Part shown: positions 1 through 7,686 of the stretch, one piece after another
Position numbering within the stretch: the stretch's first letter is position 1
How the letters are laid out: each line of letters opens with the position of its first letter
Assembly: GCA_013112715.1 (NCBI GenBank)
Contig: JABFGB010000006.1
Coordinates: 1-64,000 of the forward strand
Length of the DNA stretch: 64,000 nt
Direction of reading: 5' to 3'
Source: Chloroflexota bacterium
GTDB lineage: Bacteria; Chloroflexota; Anaerolineae; Aggregatilineales; J027
Translations under genes and position numbers: made by a program
Notes under the pieces: model-generated
What the model saw: only the letters and a program-made list of their open reading frames with translations
What the model was told of the DNA's origin: nothing
Database searches by the model: none

Positions 1-115
1 ACGGTCACCCCCGCCACCACGACGATCTCCACCGCCGCCGCCACGACGATCACCGCCGTAGCCACCACGACGATCTCCGCCACCGCCGCCACTACGACCA
101 CCCCCGCCGCCGATG
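1..115 (-). repeat. Tandem repeats encoding RGG/GDRRGG tail of PNPase
   Basis: Imperfect GGC/CGT-rich units of roughly 18-24 bases, in frame with pnp. Read on the minus strand they give repeated G-D-R-R-G-G with one Y interruption, preceded by a GGGGGRSGGGGG stretch. RGG tracts are known RNA-binding low-complexity segments. The array is cut by the window start, so copy number is unknown. Confidence 0.85.
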
Positions 116-2301
116 CCCCGGTCATTTTGACGGGCCTCTTCGAGTGTCCAGCCTTCAAGGACAGCTTGACGGCTGAGGCGTACCTTGCCAGAACCCCGGT
201 CAATATCTGTGACCATGACCATGATTTCATCACCGACATGGAATTCATCGCGGATACGTTCGACGCGCATATCGGAAAGTTGGCTGATGTGAACCATGCC
301 ATCCGTGCCGGGCAGGAATTCAACCCATGCGCCATAATCTTCGATGCGGGTGATCTTGCCGGTGTAAATCCGTCCGGGTTCGGGTTCCTCAATCAACCCC
401 AAAATCATGTCGCGGGCACGTTCGGCTCCGGCGGCGTCTACGCTGGCAATGGAGACCAACCCGTCTTCAGCAATTTCAATCACTGTGTTGGTTGCTTCTT
501 GAATACTGCGCACGGTCTTGCCGCCTTGCCCAATGACCGCACCAATGCTGTCCACATTGATCTTGAGGGTAAGGATACGCGGGGCATAGGGGCTGAGTTC
601 GGCGCGAGGTTCGGGAATGACACTTTCGATTAGATCAAGAATTTCGAGGCGGGCGTCCAAAGCCTGTGAAAGGGCGCGTGCCATGACGTCGTGCGGAACC
701 CCGCTGATTTTGATGTCCATTTGCAGGGCGGTAATCCCCATACGAGTCCCAGCGACCTTGAAGTCCATATCCCCGAGATGGTCTTCCATGCCCTGAATAT
801 CGGTTAGGACGAAATATTGGTCACCATCTTGGATGAGACCCATCGCAATACCCGCCACCGGACGCTTAATCGGAACACCCGCATCCATCAGGGCCAATGT
901 AGAAGCACACACTGACCCCATACTGGTGCTGCCATTGGAGGACATGACTTCACTGACCACGCGCACGGTGTAGGGGAATTCTTCTTCGGAGGGGATGATC
1001 ACACGCAGGGCGTTTTCTGCCAGCGCCCCATGTCCAATCTCACGGCGCTTTGGCCCACGCAGCGGGTTTGCTTCACCCGTAGAATAGGGCGGGAAGTTGT
1101 AATGGTGCATGAAGCGTTTGTTATCTTCGGGGTGCAGACCATCCAACAATTGGGAATCTCGCGAAGTCCCCAGCGTGCAGATACTCAAGACTTGGGTTTG
1201 ACCACGCTTGAACAAACCCGACCCATGTACACGCGGCAGCAGGTTGACTTCGGCGGCCAGCGGACGGACTTCAGTTAAAGAGCGACCATCGGGTCGAACA
1301 CCTTCTTGGGCAATACGACGGCGCACTTCCGTTTTGACCGCTTCAGAAATATAGGCGCGAATTTCAGAGGCTGAGGTGGCGGGTTTTTCACTCGGTTCAT
1401 CCTCTTCAGCCAACACCAGACCCCGATCATCGTCGTCGAGCAAATCCGCAACTACTCGCTCCTCAAGATCGCCGAGGGCGTCATTGCGTTCGCCTTTTTC
1501 AACGCGAGTTGCAATAATTTCGGCAATGTCTTGACCCACACGGGCCATCACCCGATCCCGCAAGGTTGCATCTTTTTCGACGGAGGTGAATTCGCGTTTG
1601 GGTTTGCCAACTGCTGCTTGCATTTCTTTTTGCAGGGCAATGACGGGCTGCATACTTTCGTGCGCCAAACGCAGCGCTTCCAACATGGTGTCTTCGGGAA
1701 CTTCATTGGCAGCACATTCGACCATCAAAATGGCCTCGGCTGTACCGGCCACCCGTAGATCAAGGGCACTATGTTCCATTTCTGGAATGGATGGGTTAAC
1801 GACCAACTGCCCGTTAATCAGGCCAACACGCGCACCTGCAATTGGGCCATTCCAAGGAATGTCGCTGATGGTGAGGGCGGTACTGGCGGCAATGATGCTC
1901 AACATATCTACATCTACAACCTGATCGTGGGCCAGCGACATCACGATCACTTGTACTTCGTTGTGCAAGTCTTTGGGGAACAAGGGACGCAGAGGGCGGT
2001 CTGTCACACGTGAAATCAGAATGCTGCGTTCACTCGGACGACCTTCGCGGCGCAGGAAAGAACCGGGAATGCGCCCAACCGCATAGAGGCGCTCTTCGTA
2101 ATCTACGCTCAATGGCAGAAAATCAATGCCTTCACGAGCATTCGCACTCATCGTTGCCGTGCAAAAAAGAACCGTGTCACCCATCTGGGCCACGACCGCT
2201 GCCCCGGCTTGTTCCGCGAGCTTACCTGTTTTTAAAATGATTTCTTTATCGCCGATGTACGTTGAAAAAACTTTGTCGGCTGGCATTACACTATGAACCA
2301 T
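1..2301 (-). CDS. pnp: Polynucleotide phosphorylase, 3' end beyond window
   Basis: 3'-5' exoribonuclease that phosphorolyses RNA to nucleoside diphosphates; a trimeric core enzyme of RNA turnover. The reverse strand is open for 767 codons from ATG at 2301 to the window edge with no stop. The visible order fits the family: first RNase PH domain (starts MVHSVMPADKVFSTYIGD; GRIPGSFLRREGRPSE is the family signature), an all-helical linker, a second RNase PH domain (EVRPLAAEV, GSGLFKRGQTQ), then KH (VIGQGGKTVRSIQE) and S1 (GRIYTGKITRIEDYGAWVE). The S1 domain is followed by an unusual Gly/Arg tail with repeated GDRRGG units that is still running at base 1. It lies directly downstream of rpsO, the classic rpsO-pnp order. 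Identity is certain; the final length is unknown. Confidence 0.98.
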   Translation of the reverse strand, partial: MVHSVMPADKVFSTYIGDKEIILKTGKLAEQAGAAVVAQMGDTVLFCTATMSANAREGIDFLPLSVDYEERLYAVGRIPGSFLRREGRPSERSILISRVTDRPLRPLFPKDLHNEVQVIVMSLAHDQVVDVDMLSIIAASTALTISDIPWNGPIAGARVGLINGQLVVNPSIPEMEHSALDLRVAGTAEAILMVECAANEVPEDTMLEALRLAHESMQPVIALQKEMQAAVGKPKREFTSVEKDATLRDRVMARVGQDIAEIIATRVEKGERNDALGDLEERVVADLLDDDDRGLVLAEEDEPSEKPATSASEIRAYISEAVKTEVRRRIAQEGVRPDGRSLTEVRPLAAEVNLLPRVHGSGLFKRGQTQVLSICTLGTSRDSQLLDGLHPEDNKRFMHHYNFPPYSTGEANPLRGPKRREIGHGALAENALRVIIPSEEEFPYTVRVVSEVMSSNGSTSMGSVCASTLALMDAGVPIKRPVAGIAMGLIQDGDQYFVLTDIQGMEDHLGDMDFKVAGTRMGITALQMDIKISGVPHDVMARALSQALDARLEILDLIESVIPEPRAELSPYAPRILTLKINVDSIGAVIGQGGKTVRSIQEATNTVIEIAEDGLVSIASVDAAGAERARDMILGLIEEPEPGRIYTGKITRIEDYGAWVEFLPGTDGMVHISQLSDMRVERIRDEFHVGDEIMVMVTDIDRGSGKVRLSRQAVLEGWTLEEARQNDRGIGGGGGRSGGGGGDRRGGYGGDRRGGGGGDRRGGGGDR

Positions 2302-2367
2302 AACGTTTTTATCAGTTCCTCCTCAACGGAACATTTCTCGCGCTGCCTATCATAGGCAAATCAGCTT

Positions 2368-2373
2368 ATTATA
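2368..2373 (-). promoter_or_regulatory. Possible pnp -10 element
   Basis: A perfect TATAAT on the minus strand lies about 67 bases before the pnp ATG. No good -35 is seen at 16-18 bases upstream, so this is tentative. The pnp ribosome binding site is the AGGAGGA stretch just before the ATG (2313-2321 region). Confidence 0.35.
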
Positions 2374-2383
2374 ACGCAAACAA

Positions 2384-2417
2384 GCGCACGAAACCCCACA
2401 GCACCGGGGGCGTGCGC
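2384..2417 (-). terminator. Hairpin between rpsO and pnp
   Basis: Inverted repeat GCGCACG (2384-2390) / CGTGCGC (2411-2417) with an inner CCCC/GGGG pairing (2394-2397 with 2406-2409). On the minus strand it follows rpsO and is followed by the weakly T-rich TTGTTTG. It could be a leaky rpsO terminator or a processing hairpin; the rpsO-pnp spacer of E. coli contains both. The stronger T run (2422-2427) lies on the other side, but no plus-strand gene ends there. Confidence 0.4.
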
Positions 2418-2456
2418 CCGATTTTTTGAAGTATGGCGAAAATCCAATGGGTTGGA

Positions 2457-2726
2457 TTAGCGACGCAGATTTAACCGTTGGAGAATTTCCGTATAGGCGT
2501 CCGCGTTTTTATTCTTCAAATACTTCAATAAACGACGACGCTGCCCTACCATTTGGAGCAGACCACGACGGCTGTGTTCATCGTTTTTGTGGACTTTTAG
2601 ATGTTCGGTCAGATATTCGATGCGGCTGGTCAAGAGGGCGATTTGTACCTGTGGAGAACCCGTATCGCCTTCGTGGGTCGCAAAACTTTGAATGATAGAC
2701 TGCTTGTTGTCTTTAGTAAGCGCCAT
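2457..2726 (-). CDS. rpsO: 30S ribosomal protein S15
   Basis: Small-subunit primary rRNA-binding protein that binds the central domain of 16S rRNA. The 89-residue product matches the usual S15 length and carries the family signature regions [29 protein letters not shown] and the basic stretch [11 protein letters not shown]. The start is taken at ATG 2726 (MALTKDNK), preceded by AAGGAA; the open frame runs further upstream to 2849, but that part has no S15 similarity. It lies upstream of pnp on the same strand and is divergent from fabI. Confidence 0.97.
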   Translation of the reverse strand: MALTKDNKQSIIQSFATHEGDTGSPQVQIALLTSRIEYLTEHLKVHKNDEHSRRGLLQMVGQRRRLLKYLKNKNADAYTEILQRLNLRR

Positions 2727-2847
2727 GATCTCGTTAAATTCCTTAATCAAACACCCGCTCAAGGCAGCAGGCTGATTTTCGATTGATTCCATCCTGATAA
2801 TTAGAAGGCTTGCTATAGATAAAAACCCGCTCAGGAATGTGGTCGGC

Positions 2848-2899
2848 ATTATAGCAGAGGCCTTTTGGGTTGTGTAGGGTTGGTTAAGGTGGGTACAAT
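2848..2899. promoter_or_regulatory. Divergent promoter region of rpsO and fabI
   Basis: On the minus strand a perfect TATAAT (2853-2848) lies about 120 bases before rpsO, without a convincing -35. On the plus strand TTGTGT (2870-2875), 18 bases, TACAAT (2894-2899) could serve fabI, leaving a leader of about 65 bases. Both are read from sequence only. Confidence 0.4.
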
Positions 2900-2972
2900 C
2901 AGCGTGACTTTTTTGTGCCGTCGCTGTTATTCTTGTAGAAAACCACTTACTTTTGCAGACATGGAGGCAAGC

Positions 2973-3761
2973 ATGGGCCTATTGGAGGGCAAAGTCGCCC
3001 TTGTTTTTGGGGTAGCGAATAAAAATTCAATCGCATGGGGGATTACCCAAGCCTTTCATCGGGAAGGCGCGAAGCTGGGCCTGAGCTATGCAGGGGAGGC
3101 GTTAGAAAGGCGTGTGGTTCCGCTTGCCGAAACTTTAGGGGTAGATTTTGTTGTGCAGTGCAATGTCAACAGCGACGAAGAACTCGACGCGACGTTTGCC
3201 AAAATTAAAGAGCGTTTTGGTCGTGTTGATGTGCTGGTACACTCGATTGCCTATGCCACACGCGAGGACTTGGATGGGTTATTTGTAGATACTTCCCGTC
3301 AAGGATTTATCACTGCACTGGAAACATCCGCCTACAGTTTGGTGGCGCTGACCAAACGTGCTGTGCCGTTGATGCCAGACGGCGGCAGTGTCATGACGTT
3401 GAGCTACTATGGGGCGGAAAAAGTGCTGCCGCATTACAACGTTATGGGGGTGGCAAAGTCGGCATTGGAATCCAGCGTGCGCTACCTTGCTGCTGATCTT
3501 GGCCCCAAGAAAATCCGCGTTAATGCCATCAGTGCTGGACCAATCAAGACTCTCTCGGCTGCTGGGATCGCAGGGTTCCGTAAAATGTATCGGCTGGCGG
3601 AGGATGTTGCCCCGCTGCGTGAATTGGTTTCGCAGGATGATGTGGGGGATGTCGCGGCGTGGTTGGGTTCAAGTCTCAGCCGTATGGTCACGGGCGAAAC
3701 GATTTATGTAGACGCCGGGTTGAGCATTCTCGGTATGCCGATGACCGAAGAAGATTTGTAG
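2973..3761 (+). CDS. fabI: Enoyl-[acyl-carrier-protein] reductase, FabI type
   Basis: NADH-dependent reduction of the enoyl-ACP double bond, the last step of each fatty acid elongation cycle. It is a short-chain dehydrogenase fold of 262 residues, the normal FabI length. The N-terminal cofactor loop has the FabI form [12 protein letters not shown], and the catalytic Tyr-x6-Lys is YNVMGVAK (Tyr155, Lys162, nearly the E. coli numbering), with the SYYGAEKV tyrosine ahead of it. The start is ATG 2973, because GGAGG at 2963-2967 sits 5 bases upstream; the open frame begins earlier, at 2865. It stands alone, with its own terminator, divergent from rpsO. Confidence 0.95.
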   Translation: MGLLEGKVALVFGVANKNSIAWGITQAFHREGAKLGLSYAGEALERRVVPLAETLGVDFVVQCNVNSDEELDATFAKIKERFGRVDVLVHSIAYATREDLDGLFVDTSRQGFITALETSAYSLVALTKRAVPLMPDGGSVMTLSYYGAEKVLPHYNVMGVAKSALESSVRYLAADLGPKKIRVNAISAGPIKTLSAAGIAGFRKMYRLAEDVAPLRELVSQDDVGDVAAWLGSSLSRMVTGETIYVDAGLSILGMPMTEEDL

Positions 3762-3776
3762 GGGAATTTTTTGTGG

Positions 3777-3809
3777 GCGTAAATCTAAATTGGTTTACGC
3801 TCTTTTTTG
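3777..3809 (+). terminator. Rho-independent terminator of fabI
   Basis: Stem GCGTAAA (3777-3783) / TTTACGC (3794-3800), 10-base loop, then TCTTTTTT. It lies 15 bases after the fabI stop and just before the convergent TIR gene. Confidence 0.85.
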
Positions 3810-3812
3810 TAA

Positions 3813-4496
3813 TCATCCTGAATATCTTTGTTTTACTAGACTATTCAAAATAATTTCATAAGCATCTTCTTCTATGAGTTTGTGATTTTTCAATATTCTC
3901 GCAAAGTGCATTGCTTCACTAGGGTTACTGAAGAAATTTATTATCACTTGAATAAATTTTTCAGTATCTTCGGAAAGAGTTTTGGGCAGCTTTTGAAGTT
4001 CTATAGTGGTGAGTTGGCTTAGAGAGTCGAAATATTTGGTTAAACTATCAGAAATGATAGCTTCACTTGGATTTAAATTACTTGCCATTTTTAAAAAGTC
4101 GATTAAGGTTTCTAGGCTCTCTTTCTTATTAAGTTCTACGCCCTGATAATCAGATAGAGGGCTGGGAAATTTATCTATATTATATCGGCATGGAATAAGA
4201 CGTTTCTTTTTGTTTTCGGCATCAAGCCACGCGGCACCTGCTTCAAATAATACCCAGTCTCTGGAAGCACTTTTAGGTGTAATAATGACTAAAACTACTT
4301 GAGCTTTATCTAAAGCATCTCGTATTTCATCCCTCCATTTGACTCCTGCGAGTAGCGGATTTCCACTGGTATTAAAGATCTCAAAAGCCTCAGAAAATAT
4401 TTCATCAACTAAATGATGTACAATATCCACTAAGGGCTTGTCCTCATGAAGATGACTTATAAAAAGAGGGATTTTGGTTCGAAGGTTATTGGTCAT
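3813..4496 (-). CDS. TIR-domain protein, probable NADase effector
   Basis: 227 residues. The N-terminal ~130 residues read as a bacterial TIR domain: strand A with the Ser motif (IPLFISHLHEDK, 9-20), a BB-loop-like stretch around NTSGNPLLAG (42-51), strand VVLVIITP, then SASRDWVLFEAGAAW. The last holds the W-x3-E arrangement with Trp81 and Glu85, the expected catalytic glutamate of NAD-cleaving TIRs. The C-terminal ~95 residues are helical and unrecognised. It is the last gene of an A+T-rich operon and overlaps the upstream gene by 11 bases without a clear ribosome binding site, so translation is probably coupled. By family knowledge such TIR proteins hydrolyse NAD+ or make a nucleotide signal in antiviral abortive infection; that role is inferred here, not shown. 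Confidence 0.75.
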   Translation of the reverse strand: MTNNLRTKIPLFISHLHEDKPLVDIVHHLVDEIFSEAFEIFNTSGNPLLAGVKWRDEIRDALDKAQVVLVIITPKSASRDWVLFEAGAAWLDAENKKKRLIPCRYNIDKFPSPLSDYQGVELNKKESLETLIDFLKMASNLNPSEAIISDSLTKYFDSLSQLTTIELQKLPKTLSEDTEKFIQVIINFFSNPSEAMHFARILKNHKLIEEDAYEIILNSLVKQRYSG

Positions 4497-5004
4497 CGTC
4501 TAGAGCACTCAATAAAAAGTAAATAAGTCCATCCAATTCTATTAAAGACTCCATAAAGCGATTTCCGAACTCTGTAATTCCCCCCATTGTTTCAAATCGT
4601 CCTACACGGAGTTCCATTGTATCAGGAAGATTATCGATAATCGGAAGAGTTATATCGGGAGATCCTGAAACAATCCAGTTAAATTCTTCAAAAGCCTCAA
4701 TCCCTGAACTAAAAATCCTCAAAATTTTCTCCATAAAGCTTTCTAAATCCGAAGTATTTAATCCAAATATCTTTCCTTCAAACTTAGCTTGTAGCTTGGT
4801 ATTATCAGGGTAAACATTGAGATCAACTAGCAATTTGTGCTCAATATTATCAATAATATACGGTACCTCTATACACATATAGAAATACTCTTGCTCGGCA
4901 TCTTGGACACATTCGCCAGCTATAGTTGGTATTTCTTGAATGATCTGGCAAAGCTTAAGCAGGTAGACATTATTGCACGTTACCGAGCAATCCTGACCCA
5001 ACAT
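4486..5004 (-). CDS. Hypothetical protein in TIR operon
   Basis: 172 residues, acidic, unrecognised. It has alternating strand-like segments in the first half (CIEVPYIIDN, KLLVDLNVYPD) and a helical C-terminus ending LLSALDDDQ. Two in-frame ATGs exist, at 5010 and 5004. The second is preferred because GGAG lies 8 bases before it and only 2 before the first. The ATG at 5010 overlaps the stop of the upstream 87-residue gene as ATGA, so coupling is likely either way. Codon usage is A/T-rich like the rest of this operon and unlike fabI or pnp. It could be a sensor or immunity partner of the TIR protein; nothing in the sequence proves this. Confidence 0.7.
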   Translation of the reverse strand: MLGQDCSVTCNNVYLLKLCQIIQEIPTIAGECVQDAEQEYFYMCIEVPYIIDNIEHKLLVDLNVYPDNTKLQAKFEGKIFGLNTSDLESFMEKILRIFSSGIEAFEEFNWIVSGSPDITLPIIDNLPDTMELRVGRFETMGGITEFGNRFMESLIELDGLIYFLLSALDDDQ

Positions 5005-5006
5005 GA

Positions 5007-5270
5007 TCATATCTCCGCATATCTTATGATAATGCCTTTTGAACTCATTTTCTTTACAAAACTCTGGTCGGATGATCCGGCAATCCTTAACTGTTCCCTC
5101 TCGGCGGAACCTTGAGAGGACTTAATTCTTCGAATTTCACCAGCGATTCGCTGACGTTCTAAGATGAGTTCTCGACGTCTAGCCACGGTTGGTTTACTAA
5201 AGTACAACTCATGGCTGTGGCGTTTGAACTCGCCATGCAAATCGCTCAATTTACGGGCTTCGTTTGTCAC
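5007..5270 (-). CDS. Small basic hypothetical protein in TIR operon
   Basis: 87 residues, rich in Arg, Lys and Glu, with a likely helical or coiled segment (RRRELILERQRIAGEIRRIK, about 31-50). It is unrecognised. The start is GTG at 5270, overlapping the previous stop as GTGA, with GGAGAAG 7 bases upstream; this supports it as a real, coupled gene despite its small size. The high charge would fit nucleic-acid or partner binding, which is inference only. Confidence 0.6.
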   Translation of the reverse strand: MTNEARKLSDLHGEFKRHSHELYFSKPTVARRRELILERQRIAGEIRRIKSSQGSAEREQLRIAGSSDQSFVKKMSSKGIIIRYAEI

Positions 5271-5485
5271 TTTTTTCTTCTCCGGTCAGCAAATTTGAAA
5301 AGATGATTACCTAAAAGGAATTTATTTATAACTTCCCTCTCTTCATCTGTTAATGCCTCTTTTATTTTGGCATAAGTCTCTAAGGAACTAGCATTTTGAG
5401 TATCTTCATAAAAGATTGCAATTTCTTCAATAATACACTTTTGAGGAATGCTAACTTCATCTAACTTAGTGTAAAGCCGACACAC
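5267..5485 (-). CDS. Small hypothetical ORF, probably a frameshifted C-terminal part
   Basis: 72 residues from GTG 5485, ending in a basic tail (DRRRKK). No good ribosome binding site precedes this GTG. The reading frame is in fact open much further upstream, to a TAA at 5593-5591, with no ATG, GTG or TTG in the extra stretch (SDTIKFIIPFRI...ERLKIGVFWDDTV). The extended frame is therefore best explained as the continuation of the 326-residue gene after a -1 shift at the A9 run at 5584-5592. Either it is translated as a fusion of about 430 residues, or the upstream gene is broken by an indel. The family is unrecognised. Confidence 0.5.
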   Translation of the reverse strand: MCRLYTKLDEVSIPQKCIIEEIAIFYEDTQNASSLETYAKIKEALTDEEREVINKFLLGNHLFKFADRRRKK

Positions 5486-5571
5486 AGTATCATCCCAAAA
5501 TACACCGATTTTTAGTCTCTCATCTATATTAGCTTTTGAGGAGTTTATTATTCTGAAGGGAATGATGAACT

Positions 5572-6552
5572 TTATGGTGTCACTTTTTTTTTAACAGCAT
5601 CTAAATAGTTCTTTTCACCCTCTTGTACGGAGAATGCAATAGAATCTTGAGGATCGAAAAAATGTCGAAATGCTGACCCATCATTCGGGTATTCATTGCC
5701 AATTATTTTATTAAGAAGTATTATTAACCTGATGCAAGAAAAAGCCCATACGTAGTGAATTCTGGACTTTTGAGGAATGTTTAGCACATCTTGAAATTTA
5801 TCAACTCCTGTTGTAATTAATAAACTATGTATACCCGGATATTTTTCTGAGTTCTGGTCATAAAGAGCCATCCGAACATCGGACAAAAATAATCTTATGT
5901 GTTCAAGCTGCTCAGAACTTAGGGCAGTTTTAGTAGGATATGCGATTAATATAAAACTCCAGTCGTCAAAAGTAATAAGTCGTGTAAATTGAGCTAAATC
6001 ATGATCGTTAAATTGGTCTTTGAGGTCATCCACATCAATTAATTGAAAGATCTGAATATTATGTTTAGCGAATGCTAGTCTGAACGCACGCACCAAACCT
6101 GTAATTAGCTGAGTATCAGAGTCTATCAAAAACCATCTCAAAAAGTCCGATAAATTTAATGATCCACCTAATGCTGCTAGAGGGGTTTTTACATTTCCAT
6201 ATGAGGTTTCTAGTTCCTGAAATATCGCATCCATTAAACGAGGGCATAAGGTTATATCTTTGGGTATATATCCTCTGTTTAATGGCGTGGTAGTTTGGGA
6301 AATTGCATAGCCATCAACCAAAAGCTCATTTATGTATTCTTCCAAATTTGACTTTAAGCTCTGTCCAATGAGTTTTTCAAGAGTATCACGATTAATTATT
6401 GGATTATAATCTTGCAATAACCAACAGTAGCAAAGTATATTTCTACGAAGATAGGTAAGATGAGAGCGGGAATGACGTGGTGTACTCTCAATTACATGTA
6501 CAATATGTCTTATATGATCTTGGGCATTTTCAAGAGTTTTTGAGCATGGCAT
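5572..6552 (-). CDS. Hypothetical protein, first gene of TIR operon
   Basis: 326 residues, unrecognised. The N-terminal third is helical and contains a stretch that could be a winged helix (NRDTLEKLIGQSLKSN then YINELLVDGYAI, about 54-85). The rest is mixed alpha/beta, with a hydrophobic segment WAFSCIRLIILLNKII near residues 269-284. The start is ATG 6552, with GGGGA 9 bases upstream and a perfect TATAAT at 6594-6589. It ends DAVKKKVTP at a TAA straight after nine A, where a -1 shift would carry it on for about 105 more residues. The A+T-rich codon usage contrasts with the sigma factor gene just upstream. Confidence 0.65.
   Translation of the reverse strand: MPCSKTLENAQDHIRHIVHVIESTPRHSRSHLTYLRRNILCYCWLLQDYNPIINRDTLEKLIGQSLKSNLEEYINELLVDGYAISQTTTPLNRGYIPKDITLCPRLMDAIFQELETSYGNVKTPLAALGGSLNLSDFLRWFLIDSDTQLITGLVRAFRLAFAKHNIQIFQLIDVDDLKDQFNDHDLAQFTRLITFDDWSFILIAYPTKTALSSEQLEHIRLFLSDVRMALYDQNSEKYPGIHSLLITTGVDKFQDVLNIPQKSRIHYVWAFSCIRLIILLNKIIGNEYPNDGSAFRHFFDPQDSIAFSVQEGEKNYLDAVKKKVTP
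5584..5592 (-). other. A9 slippery run, candidate -1 frameshift site
   Basis: On the minus strand the 326-residue gene reads GTT AAA AAA AAA GTG ACA CCA TAA. Slipping back one base on the A run gives AGT GAC ACC ATA and opens the frame that continues without stop to 5267. Homopolymer A runs of this length are known sites of both -1 ribosomal frameshifting and transcriptional slippage. A sequencing or assembly indel (7 or 10 A) would look the same. Confidence 0.5.
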
Positions 6553-6588
6553 GAGAGATAATCCCCAGCTTTTGATACCACATCAATC

Positions 6589-6594
6589 ATTATA
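6589..6594 (-). promoter_or_regulatory. -10 element of TIR operon
   Basis: A perfect TATAAT on the minus strand, 37 bases before the first ATG of the operon, with no strong -35. The 103-base gap to the upstream sigma gene has no obvious terminator, so read-through from the sigma gene is also possible. Confidence 0.4.
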
Positions 6595-6655
6595 ACCCAA
6601 AATCCATTCCCTGAATCTTTTACTGGTAAATTCTGACAGAAAACTGATACATCTG

Positions 6656-7513
6656 CTATTGCAATCGCCCCAATTTTTCTGGATTGACCACAAAACGCAC
6701 GGCTTGGATTTGTGAATCGCCCACATCTACGGACATGACGCCCACGAGTTTACCCGCATCATCTCGAACCAGTACCGAGGGCCAGCCATTGATTTCAGCG
6801 ATCTCTGCCCCGTACTGTTCGCGCCCTTGAATCGCCAATAGCACCCTAGCCACTTTGTCGCGGTTGTAAATCGGCAGACGCGCCGCTTGAACCACCCCAC
6901 CGCCATCTGACCAAAGGGTGACATTTTCGGCGAGGACATCCATCAATTCGTCTAAATCACCCGAACCAACGGCCTGCATAAATTTGAGTAAAATGCGCTC
7001 ATGTTCTTCCTTGCTCGTTTTGAAACGCGGACGGTTAGCGGCGAGATGCTGTTTAGCACGATGGAATAATTGACGACAGGCGGCCTCTTCTTTACCGACG
7101 ATTTGCGAGATTTCATCATAGCCGTAATCAAAAACCTCGCGCAGCAAAAACACCGCCCGCTCGATGGGGGTTAGATTTTCTAGCAACATCAAAAAAGCCA
7201 TCGAAATAGACTCATGCTGGGTTACGATATGGAGCGGATCGAGGGTTGCCGCGTTGTCTAAGTGGGTTGGCAAGGGTTCTGGCAGCCACGGGCCATAGTA
7301 GGTTTCGCGTTTTTCTTGGGCGGATTTTAGACGGTCAAGGCACAGGCGGGTAATGACGGTGGTCAAAAAGGGCTTCATGGACTGGACACTTTCGGCAGTG
7401 GCTTGATAGCGCAGATAGGTTTCCTGCACCATATCTTCGGCCTCCATGACACTGCCCAACATGCGATAGGCAATTGAAAAAAGCAGCGGACGATAACTTT
7501 CAAATGTGTCCAT
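6656..7513 (-). CDS. ECF41-type RNA polymerase sigma factor with SnoaL-like C-terminus
   Basis: 285 residues. Sigma region 2 (YRPLLFSIAYRMLGS, AEDMVQETYLRY) and region 4 (LTPIERAVFLLREVFDYGYDEI, then LFHRAKQHL) are followed by a ~115-residue extension of the NTF2/SnoaL type. Three hallmarks of the ECF41 group are present: WLPEP in the linker, DGGG in the extension and NPEKL near the C-terminus. In this family the extension acts in place of a separate anti-sigma factor and modulates core binding. The usual neighbour (a carboxymuconolactone decarboxylase, oxidoreductase or epimerase) is absent. An ECF41-like promoter lies 40 bases upstream, implying self-activation. Confidence 0.93.
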   Translation of the reverse strand: MDTFESYRPLLFSIAYRMLGSVMEAEDMVQETYLRYQATAESVQSMKPFLTTVITRLCLDRLKSAQEKRETYYGPWLPEPLPTHLDNAATLDPLHIVTQHESISMAFLMLLENLTPIERAVFLLREVFDYGYDEISQIVGKEEAACRQLFHRAKQHLAANRPRFKTSKEEHERILLKFMQAVGSGDLDELMDVLAENVTLWSDGGGVVQAARLPIYNRDKVARVLLAIQGREQYGAEIAEINGWPSVLVRDDAGKLVGVMSVDVGDSQIQAVRFVVNPEKLGRLQ

Positions 7514-7552
7514 GACAATGACCCTCGGATGATTTTTCTCATTATAATATGG

Positions 7553-7579
7553 GACGATTGAGAAATGAGAGGTGTGACA
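7553..7579 (-). promoter_or_regulatory. ECF41 autoregulatory promoter
   Basis: On the minus strand TGTCACA (7579-7573), 16 bases, then CGTC (7556-7553), followed 40 bases later by the ATG of the ECF41 sigma gene. The TGTCACA/CGTC pair is the published target motif of ECF41 sigma factors, so the site fits its gene. A sigma-70-like TATAAT also occurs at 7547-7542. Confidence 0.75.
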
Positions 7580-7686
7580 ACGTTGGTGTCTTGCCGCACT
7601 TTATTTTCGGTGGTATATTGATAACGGCGTAGTTTGGTAACATAGTGTGTGCCAATCGCAATTGTAGGTTTTATCTTCTAGCAAAT

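Noticed and set aside
1-115. Short GC-rich repeats that could look like a CRISPR-like or satellite array
   Set aside because: Units are imperfect, lack spacers and lie in frame with pnp, encoding Gly/Arg repeats.
127-2240. Several plus-strand open frames opposite pnp
   Set aside because: They are antisense shadows of the continuous PNPase frame and show no family features.
2411-2430. T run after the GC hairpin as a plus-strand terminator
   Set aside because: No plus-strand gene ends upstream; the hairpin is more sensibly read with the rpsO-pnp transcript.
5267-6552. Calling the 326-aa and 72-aa ORFs simply a pseudogene
   Set aside because: The downstream genes remain intact and tightly coupled, and the junction is a slippery A9 run, so frameshifting or assembly error is at least as likely.
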